The notes below the pieces were generated by a model. That model had not been told where the DNA came from. It was given only the letters and a program-made list of their open reading frames with translations, and ran no database searches. 6,323 nucleotides of DNA, taken from an uncultured Bacillota bacterium (GTDB lineage Bacteria > Bacillota > UBA994 > UBA5500). The stretch is taken from assembly GCA_937874815.1 (NCBI GenBank), contig CALNBW010000398.1, positions 1-6,323 on the forward strand. Reading direction: 5' to 3'. Below, in pieces: positions 1 to 4,771 of the stretch; the first letter of the stretch is position 1, and the number at the start of each line of letters is the position of its first letter. The translations under genes and the position numbers were made by a program.

Positions 1-111
1 CTGGGCGAGACAGGGTCTCGCCCCTACACATATCCTAGAATTCTTGGGAGAACCGTAAGGACGCTGCGCTGCTGCGCCCAGGCCTCATCAGCCAAACCGT
101 CCCCGTGGCTG
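1..111. other. Non-coding flank downstream of the PHP gene
   Basis: No convincing gene is present. Apart from the hairpin at 3-23, there is a weak inverted repeat CAGCCA (89-94) / TGGCTG (106-111) directly after the stop codon of the leftward PHP gene. It encloses AACCGTCCCCG. It lacks a U-run, so it is at best a poor terminator. A GCGCTGCTGCGC palindrome lies at about 65-76. Confidence 0.4.
3..23. repeat. Perfect palindromic hairpin, possible REP/MITE-like repeat, at the window edge
   Basis: GGGCGAGAC (3-11) and GTCTCGCCC (15-23) form a perfect 9-bp inverted repeat around a 3-base loop, followed by CTAC. Short palindromes built as GGGCG...CGCCCCTAC recur as dispersed intergenic repeats in many bacterial genomes, which is general knowledge and not shown here. 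No U-tract follows on either strand, so an intrinsic terminator is unlikely. The element may extend left of the window. Confidence 0.5.
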
Positions 112-912
112 TTAGATGCTTACTAGTCGTGGCTTGCGGCGACGGAAACGGCAAGCACAGTTGAAGTTTATCTGCTTCACTAGTTGTTGTGTCTCAGCAA
201 AAGCATGCCCCACATCCTCTGGCGCATGGGCATCAGAGGCAAAAGAGATATCGAAGTTGGCGATACGAATACGCCTCAGTAGGTCAACACGGGGGAACAG
301 CGAACGGGCTGGTCGGAGCAAGCCACCGGTATTTACCTCAATGCAGATACGATGCCGTTTAATGCGAGCCAGCCACTCATTTTCTATGCGCGTGATAGCA
401 GTAACGTCGGCTCGGTGACCAAAGTAGGCAATATTGCCTGGATGGCCAAGGACATCGAACAGTTTGCTCTCAACGGCTTGCGCCAATACGTCATAGTACT
501 CCCGGTAGACTGCCTCCAAGTCCCGTCCCTCCCAAGATTCAGGATCGCCGTCAAAGCACCAGTCACCCAACCAATGGACTGACCCAATAACGAAATCCAG
601 CGGCAGCCCCTTTAAAGCCTTGCGGATAGCATCTTCCTTGCCTGGAATATAATCTACCTCTAAGCCAGTCTTGACGGGCCAACCTTTCTGCTGAGCCAGG
701 GCCATCAATTCCAAATAAGCCTCCAGATGCTGCGTCTGCTTGGGCGCGATCCTGTCATTGTAAAGACAAGGCTTGGACTCCACAAAGCGGTAAAAATGCT
801 CGACGATACCCAACTCTTCCATGCCCCGCCTGTCCGCCTGGGCCACGAACTGCTCCAGCCAATCAAGTGTATAAGGGCCCTTCTCCAAGTGTACGTGATT
901 ATCTGCTAGCAT
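112..912 (-). CDS. PHP-domain phosphoesterase, histidinol-phosphatase (HisJ/HisK)-like
   Basis: This 266-residue protein has the full metal-ligand pattern of the PHP (polymerase and histidinol phosphatase) superfamily: an N-terminal HxH (His6, His8 in DNHVHLE), His39 (VEHF), Glu85 (GLEVDY), His113 (GSVHW), His157 (LGHPG), and Asp227/His229 (SDAHAPEDVG). IEVNTGG (191-197) is also typical. These ligands would bind a tri-metal centre that hydrolyses a phosphomonoester in the cytoplasm. Length and order match stand-alone histidinol-phosphatases, which convert histidinol phosphate to histidinol in histidine synthesis. There are no his genes nearby, so another phosphate substrate is possible and no gene symbol is given. 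The start is supported by a GAGGTGAT ribosome binding site just upstream on the minus strand (about 918-925). The stop is TAA at 112-114. The gene diverges from the flavin oxidoreductase. The catalytic set looks intact. Confidence 0.88.
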   Translation of the reverse strand: MLADNHVHLEKGPYTLDWLEQFVAQADRRGMEELGIVEHFYRFVESKPCLYNDRIAPKQTQHLEAYLELMALAQQKGWPVKTGLEVDYIPGKEDAIRKALKGLPLDFVIGSVHWLGDWCFDGDPESWEGRDLEAVYREYYDVLAQAVESKLFDVLGHPGNIAYFGHRADVTAITRIENEWLARIKRHRICIEVNTGGLLRPARSLFPRVDLLRRIRIANFDISFASDAHAPEDVGHAFAETQQLVKQINFNCACRFRRRKPRLVSI

Positions 913-1003
913 AATATCACCTCATTTCAATAACTACTTCGCAACAACAACCAGCTTTCCTGCTACGTGGTACACTAGAGATAGACAATAACAGGGCGAG
1001 GTG
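913..1003 (+). promoter_or_regulatory. Divergent intergenic region with a possible extended -10 promoter for the flavin oxidoreductase
   Basis: TGG-TACACT (968-976) reads as an extended -10 element (TGn plus a TATAAT-like hexamer) facing the oxidoreductase gene, with no good -35. AGGG at 993-996 lies 7 bases before ATG 1004 and is the likely ribosome binding site. No clear promoter was found for the leftward PHP gene in the same 91 bases. Confidence 0.35.
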
Positions 1004-1384
1004 ATGATTTTGCAGTTAGCTCTACCACTGAAAATTGGTAAATGGCATACTAAGAATCGTGTGGTGTTACCCCCCATGGTGACGTGGGCAGCCAACCCGG
1101 ATGGAACAATAACCGACTATGACCTAAAGCATTATGCATCCTTTCAAGACGTGGGTCTGATCATAGTCGAAGCTACGGCCGTCTCACCGGAAGGCAGATT
1201 GTCAGCCAGGCAAATTGGCGCTTTCTCAGATGACCACTTACCTGGCCTGAGCCGGCTAGCGGAGACGATTCATGCCCAAGGGGCTTTGGCAGCGATTCAG
1301 CTGCATCATGCGGGCGGGCAGACTAACTTAGAGAATACGCATGGTCTACCCTTACTAGCCCCTTCTGCCGCGGGCCATGAGTAA
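1004..1384 (+). pseudogene. NADH:flavin oxidoreductase (Old Yellow Enzyme family), N-terminal fragment of a frameshifted gene
   Basis: This reading frame encodes the first part of an FMN-binding TIM barrel of the Old Yellow Enzyme / YqjM / dienoyl-CoA reductase family. Visible hallmarks are the opening LPLKIGKWHTKNRVVLPPM (about residues 7-25), VEATAVSPEGRLS (55-67) and the strand IQLHHAGGQ (98-106). It then reaches LLAPSA, where the family continues with about 9-15 variable residues before PxxMS. Here it runs instead into AGHE and a TAA stop at 1382-1384. The remainder of the barrel follows in the +1 frame (next entry). ATG 1004 is preferred over GTG 1001 because of spacing from AGGG (993-996). 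By itself this fragment cannot fold into a full barrel. The break could be a true mutation or a sequencing or assembly error. Confidence 0.85.
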
Positions 1385-2054
1385 GGGTGATATTGAGCGC
1401 ATACAAGAGGATTTTGCGGCGGCCGCAAAACGAACCACACAGGCAGGGTTCGATGCCCTTGAATTACACGGCGCGCATGGCTATTTGATCAGCCAGTTTC
1501 TCTCTCCAGCTATGAACCGACGCCAAGATGAATATGGTGGCTCTCTGGAAAACCGGGCTCGCTTTGCTCTGGAAGTAGTGGAGAAGGTGAAGGCAGCCGT
1601 CGGGGATAGCTGCTTAATCTATATCCGTTTGGGAGTTGCCGATGGCATTGCCGACGGACTAACTTTAGAGGAAGGTCGCCAGGTAGCTAAGTGGCTAGTG
1701 CGGTCCGGTGTAAAAATGCTGCATGTTTCTGGCGGAGTTGGGGGTGCCCCTGCAGTCGACCCCGCTGTCTCAGGAAACTGGTCACCGACCCTACGCTTAG
1801 CTGCGCAGATCAAGACAGTAGTTGATGTGCCAGTGATTGGTGTCGGCGGTATTATCCACCCCGAACAAGCGGAGGCCGCCCTAGACGCAGGTCTGGCAGA
1901 TTTGATAGCTGTGGGAAAAGCTATGCTGGCCGACCCCCTCTGGGCCAGCAAGGCACTGGGGCATATCCAAGCCCCGATCAATGTTTGTCGCGCCTGCCCC
2001 CGTTGTGGCCATTTCAAGCATCCTTTTGTGTGCCCCGCCCATCCTCGTGCATAA
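1377..2054 (+). pseudogene. NADH:flavin oxidoreductase (Old Yellow Enzyme family), C-terminal two-thirds, with a terminal four-Cys motif
   Basis: This is the continuation of the preceding fragment in a different frame. The frame reads PRAMSKGDIE from 1368, so homology starts before the ATG at 1377. Family motifs follow: HGAHGYL (31-37 from the ATG, with the His pair that binds the substrate oxygen), FLSPAMNRR and DEYGGSLENRARF (41-63), the phosphate-binding strand VIGVGGI (153-159) and LIAVGKAMLADP (176-187). The protein ends with Cys204, Cys207, Cys210 and Cys219 (C-x2-C-x2-C-x8-C), which resembles the 4Fe-4S ligands of trimethylamine dehydrogenase and 2,4-dienoyl-CoA reductase. It stops there, without their FAD/NAD(P) domains. 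ATG 1377 overlaps the upstream stop and has no Shine-Dalgarno sequence, so it is probably not a native start. With both fragments joined the length is about 350 residues, normal for a single-domain enzyme but short by roughly ten residues at the junction. Confidence 0.85.
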
Positions 2055-2059
2055 TAACA

Positions 2060-2084
2060 GGGCTGCTCAGCACAGGAGCAGCCC
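2060..2084 (+). terminator. Hairpin after the flavin oxidoreductase, probable terminator
   Basis: GGGCTGCTC (2060-2068) pairs perfectly with GAGCAGCCC (2076-2084) around a 7-base loop, starting 6 bases after the stop codon. The following tail TTATCC has few U residues, so intrinsic termination may be weak. Its place between two genes of the same direction suggests it separates the oxidoreductase from tcdA. Confidence 0.6.
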
Positions 2085-2159
2085 TTATCCTGAGCTTTAC
2101 TGGCCCCTGGTGCGGATAAAAGATAAGATAGTAACAACTAAGCTCAAAGGATGATCATT

Positions 2160-2924
2160 ATGTCGCAACGTTTTTCCCGCCTGGAACTGCTGATTGGTAC
2201 AGATGGGCTCCAGTCTCTGCAAAACGCTAGCATTGCTGTATTTGGCATTGGTGGTGTGGGCTCTTTTGCTGCCGAAGCTCTAGCCCGCAGTGGCGTCGGG
2301 CGAATACGCCTAGTTGACCACGATGTTGTGTCGCTTACGAACATCAACAGGCAAATACTAGCCCTGGAGAGCACAATAGGCCAGTCAAAGGTGGAGGTAA
2401 TGGCGGACAGGATCAAGCAAATTAACCCGGGCTGCAAAGTGGAGGCAGTCAGCGCTTTCCTGGATATAAGCAACTGGCAGGAACTATTAGCGCCAGACCT
2501 CGATTATGTTGTCGATGCCATTGATACTGTAACTAGTAAACTGGTCCTGATTGAGAAATGCCGCGAGCTAGACCTACCGATTATTTGCAGCATGGGTACC
2601 GGTAATAAGTTTGACCCCTCTTTGCTACAAGTCGCAGATATTAGCAAGACACGAGTCGATCCTCTAGCGAAAGTCGTACGCTTAGAGTTGCGTAAGCGGG
2701 GTATTAGTCAAGGAGTTAAAGTGGTCTTTTCTACGGAAGCACCGGTTCCGCCCCTTGCAGACCAAGAAAAACAACTGCAGAAGGCGGAACCGGAGGCCAG
2801 CCGACGCCAGATACCAGGCAGCACGGCTTTTGTTCCACCGGCGGCCGGCATGCTGCTAGCTAGCGCCGTCGTGCGGGATCTACTGGGGTGCACGCCGCCC
2901 CTTAGTTTCCAGGAGCAAAAATAG
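2160..2924 (+). CDS. tcdA: tRNA threonylcarbamoyladenosine dehydratase
   Basis: This is an E1-like (ThiF/MoeB superfamily) enzyme that uses ATP to dehydrate and cyclise t6A at position 37 of ANN-decoding tRNAs, giving cyclic ct6A. Numbered from the start chosen here (254 residues), the sequence shows the family opening RFSRLELLIG (4-13), the nucleotide loop GIGGVGS (29-35), the DHD...NINRQ segment (53-65, with the adenylate-contacting Arg64), GQSK (74-77), VDAIDTVTSK (118-127) and the TcdA-specific CSMGTGNKFDP (143-153), followed by VADISKTRVDPLAK. The CxxC zinc motifs of MoeB/ThiF are absent, as expected for TcdA. ATG 2160 is preferred over the in-frame ATG 2151 because AAAGG (2146-2150) sits 9 bases before it and abuts the earlier ATG. 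The gene runs tail to tail into the transporter gene with no terminator visible between them. A weak promoter may lie in 2096-2129 (TTTACT, TAAAAG/TAAGAT). Confidence 0.93.
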   Translation: MSQRFSRLELLIGTDGLQSLQNASIAVFGIGGVGSFAAEALARSGVGRIRLVDHDVVSLTNINRQILALESTIGQSKVEVMADRIKQINPGCKVEAVSAFLDISNWQELLAPDLDYVVDAIDTVTSKLVLIEKCRELDLPIICSMGTGNKFDPSLLQVADISKTRVDPLAKVVRLELRKRGISQGVKVVFSTEAPVPPLADQEKQLQKAEPEASRRQIPGSTAFVPPAAGMLLASAVVRDLLGCTPPLSFQEQK

Positions 2925-2940
2925 ACTAGCCATGCCGCGA

Positions 2941-4356
2941 CTATTTCCCGAGCAGCAGGTTGAGAACTCCCAAACCATCCAGCAGAACCACTGAAATGGC
3001 GACGGGCGTAAAGAAGCGCAGTACTCCGACCATAGCTCCGATCAGGCGGCGATTCTGCAACTGTCCCTGATTACTAATGGCATCTTGCACCGCTTTTTTA
3101 CCCCACCTCCAACCGACGAACAGAGCAATAGCCACCCCGCCAACTGGCAAAAGAATATTGGAGGAGACAAAATCGCAGAGATCGAAGACAGTCAGGCCGA
3201 AAATAGTGAATGAGCTAAGCACATTAGTGGATAGGGCCGCTGGGATACCGAGCATCAGCAGACCAGCTGCTGTTAAGAGGGCCGCCTTCTGACGGGCATG
3301 GCCACGAGTTTCCACCAGATAAGACACGGGCACCTCAAAGAGTGACAATATCGCTCCCATGGCAGCTATAGCAGTTAGGATAAAGAACAAAAAAGTAAAG
3401 AGCCTGCCAAAGGGCATAGAGGCAAACACCGCCGGAATGGTGATAAAAAGCAGCGACGGCCCGGCGCTGGGTTCATAGCCGAAGGCAAATACGGCCGGGA
3501 AAATCGCTAGCCCGGCTAACAAAGAAACCAGCGTATCGGCCAGGGCTACTTTGGTGGCACTGGCGGGCAGGTTAGCCGTATCAGGCATGTAACTGCCATA
3601 GGTAATCATCGTTCCCATGCCAAGCGAGAGCTTAAAAAAAGCTAGCCCTAAAGCGTCTAACACGGCCGTGCTGCTCAGGCTGCTGAAATCCGGTTTGAGC
3701 AGAAAGGCCAATCCTTCACCCGCGCCCGGCAACGTTAAGGCGCGCACGCTACAGATGAGCAAGAGAGCAAAGAGTAACGGCATCAAGCGTTTGGTTACTT
3801 TCTCAATGCCATTAGCAACGCCCGCACTGATGATGAGCACCGCTACCCCGATAACGACGGCTTGCCAGAACAATACTGCAAAGGGCGATTGTACTAAAGC
3901 ATCATAAACAGCGGCTGTCTGCTCCCCCGGGATCGACAAGGCTCCCTGAGCTGCCCTCCAGATATAAGCAAACACCCAACCTGCTACATCGGTGTAAAAG
4001 GCCAAGATGATGACGGCCGCTGCCATACCCGAAACGCCAATCAAATACCAGGGCTGCCGCGGTGCTAGCTTCTTAAACGCAGTCACCGCGTTAGCATGGG
4101 CCTTTCTACCGATGGCCAGCTCCCCAATTAATACCGGCAGGCCTACTAGAGCAATACAGAGCAAATAAAGCAGGATAAAAGCACCACCACCATTTTGGCC
4201 CACCAGGCTAGGGAATTTCCAGATGTTACCGAGGCCGACGGCAGAGCCCAGGGTAGCCAGAATAGCTCCGAGGTTGGTGGCAAAACCATCTCTGGCTACC
4301 GCTGGGCGATGATGCCCGTCCGCTGCATCTGGCGCGGGCTGTGTTTGATTTGGCAT
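2941..4356 (-). CDS. SNF/NSS-family (LeuT-fold) amino-acid transporter with atypical sodium sites
   Basis: This 471-residue, highly hydrophobic membrane protein (about 11-12 helices) belongs to the neurotransmitter:sodium symporter family, whose bacterial members import amino acids with Na+. Helix 1 carries the signature GSAVGLGNIWKFP (37-49), followed by NGGGAF (55-60), GLPVLIGELAIGR (72-84), the helix-3 FYTDVAGW (120-127, with Tyr121 matching LeuT Tyr108), the unwound helix-6 SLGMG (244-248) with ITYGSY, and helix 7 with Asp274 and GLAIFP (282-287). Aligned by eye to LeuT, the Na1 ligand Thr254 is Lys242, and the Na2 ligands Thr354/Ser355 are Gly334/Ala335, so ion coupling may differ. The conserved helix-1 Trp is Phe25. 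The start is firm: CAAGGAGG (4366-4373 on the minus strand) lies 9 bases upstream. A promoter, riboswitch and terminator in the leader imply control by transcription attenuation. The substrate cannot be read from the sequence. Confidence 0.93.
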   Translation of the reverse strand: MPNQTQPAPDAADGHHRPAVARDGFATNLGAILATLGSAVGLGNIWKFPSLVGQNGGGAFILLYLLCIALVGLPVLIGELAIGRKAHANAVTAFKKLAPRQPWYLIGVSGMAAAVIILAFYTDVAGWVFAYIWRAAQGALSIPGEQTAAVYDALVQSPFAVLFWQAVVIGVAVLIISAGVANGIEKVTKRLMPLLFALLLICSVRALTLPGAGEGLAFLLKPDFSSLSSTAVLDALGLAFFKLSLGMGTMITYGSYMPDTANLPASATKVALADTLVSLLAGLAIFPAVFAFGYEPSAGPSLLFITIPAVFASMPFGRLFTFLFFILTAIAAMGAILSLFEVPVSYLVETRGHARQKAALLTAAGLLMLGIPAALSTNVLSSFTIFGLTVFDLCDFVSSNILLPVGGVAIALFVGWRWGKKAVQDAISNQGQLQNRRLIGAMVGVLRFFTPVAISVVLLDGLGVLNLLLGK

Positions 4357-4404
4357 AGAAGAATACCTCCTTGTTGTCAGACGCCTGTTGGATGTGATGG
4401 AAGC

Positions 4405-4456
4405 AGAAAACCCAGCGCAAGCTCACTTAAAAACAAGTGGAACTTGCCGCCGGGTT
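4405..4456 (-). terminator. Intrinsic terminator in the transporter leader (riboswitch expression platform)
   Basis: On the minus strand AACCCGGCG-G-CAAG (from 4456) pairs with CTTGCGCTGGGTT (down to about 4409), with one bulged G and one G-U pair. It is extended by CACTT/AAGTG around a U-rich loop and followed by TTCT. It ends about 40 bases before the transporter's Shine-Dalgarno sequence. Its 5' arm overlaps the 3' end of the ykkC-type aptamer (CCCGGCGG, 4454-4447), so the two folds exclude each other. The U-tract is short, so termination may be partial. Confidence 0.75.
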
Positions 4457-4536
4457 TTTATTCCCACGGTGTGCGTTTGTACGCCTGTACCGCTCGGTCC
4501 AGTCCAGAAATGCTGCGGAACCCCTAGGTACACTTC
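4445..4536 (-). ncRNA. ykkC-family riboswitch, subtype 2-like (ppGpp/PRPP type rather than guanidine-I), upstream of the NSS transporter
   Basis: Read on the minus strand, the leader has the ordered conserved blocks of the ykkC RNA superfamily: CTAGGGGTTCCG (4527-4516; the usual form is CTAGGGTTCCG), CTGGACCGAGCG (4502-4491; compare CTGGTCCGAGAG), ACACCG (4472-4467), then GGGAATAAAAACCC (4465-4452) and GGCGG. Expected stems are visible: P1 GTACC (4531-4527) with GGTAC (4491-4487), a P2 hairpin TCC-g-CAG/CTGGA, and a P3 hairpin GCGT-acaa-ACGC. As recalled, guanidine-I RNAs have ACACGG and end in GGGAGA, while the PRPP/ppGpp subtypes have ACACCG and end in GGCGG, as here. An amino-acid transporter downstream fits ppGpp best, but this is inference. 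The aptamer's 3' end is the 5' arm of the leader terminator, so ligand binding should turn expression on. Confidence 0.8.
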
Positions 4537-4573
4537 CAATTATGTCATCACAGGCAGTCTCATATTGTCGCCC

Positions 4574-4603
4574 ATTATAGCAAGGCTTTTGTAACGGAGT
4601 CAA
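4574..4603 (-). promoter_or_regulatory. Promoter for the riboswitch-transporter transcript
   Basis: On the minus strand TTGACT (4603-4598) and TATAAT (4579-4574) are separated by 18 bases, a near-consensus housekeeping promoter. Transcription would start near 4567, about 30 bases before the aptamer, giving a leader of roughly 210 nt before the transporter start. Confidence 0.85.
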
Positions 4604-4673
4604 CCTATCTGCTTAAAGAAGCATGGTTTAAATTATTCGTATATGCCAAGCATGTAAACGGGCTTAATAGTGA

Positions 4674-4683
4674 CCAATATTGG
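4674..4683. promoter_or_regulatory. CCAATATTGG palindrome upstream of the amidase promoter
   Basis: A perfect 10-bp palindrome is centred about 20 bases upstream of the amidase -10 box, where it would overlap the -35 region. It could be a small operator half-site or chance. No second copy was noticed nearby. Confidence 0.25.
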
Positions 4684-4697
4684 CGACGGAAGGATAC

Positions 4698-4703
4698 TAT
4701 AAT
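4698..4703 (+). promoter_or_regulatory. -10 box (TATAAT) for the amidase gene
   Basis: A perfect TATAAT lies 69 bases before the preferred amidase start. No well-spaced -35 is seen: TTGGCG at 4680 is 12 bases away and GTGACC at 4670 is 22 bases away. The promoter may therefore need an activator. The expected transcription start near 4710 argues against use of the ATG at 4715. Confidence 0.5.
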
Positions 4704-4771
4704 AGTAATGGCGAATGGGCAACCAAAGGCATTTACTTTTGATCATGCACAAAGGATGGGAGGTTATCAGC

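Noticed and set aside
1364..1390. Programmed +1 ribosomal frameshift joining the two oxidoreductase frames
   Set aside because: Joining the frames would still omit about ten residues conserved in length across the family. No slippery sequence or stimulator was seen, and this family has no known recoding.
1619..2137. Long open frame on the minus strand over the oxidoreductase C-terminus
   Set aside because: It is antisense to clear family motifs, has low-complexity Ser/Pro/Arg-rich content and no ribosome binding site.
4445..4540. Guanidine-I assignment for the ykkC-type RNA
   Set aside because: The 3' part has ACACCG and GGCGG rather than ACACGG and GGGAGA, and no guanidine or urea carboxylase genes are adjacent. 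It was kept only as an alternative.
4435..4570. T-box riboswitch ahead of the amino-acid transporter (ACCGTGGGAATAA resembles the T-box ACCGCGGGAA)
   Set aside because: The TGGN that must pair with the tRNA acceptor end is absent before ACCG, and the CTAGGG/TTCCG and CCGAG blocks fit the ykkC family instead.
4195..4594. Two overlapping plus-strand open frames across the transporter 5' end and its leader
   Set aside because: They are antisense to the transporter and riboswitch, with no recognisable domain or ribosome binding site.
4715..4771. N-terminal 19-residue extension of the amidase from ATG 4715
   Set aside because: It has no ribosome binding site, lies about 5 bases from the expected transcription start, and adds no homology. 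ATG 4772 has a good GGGAGG.
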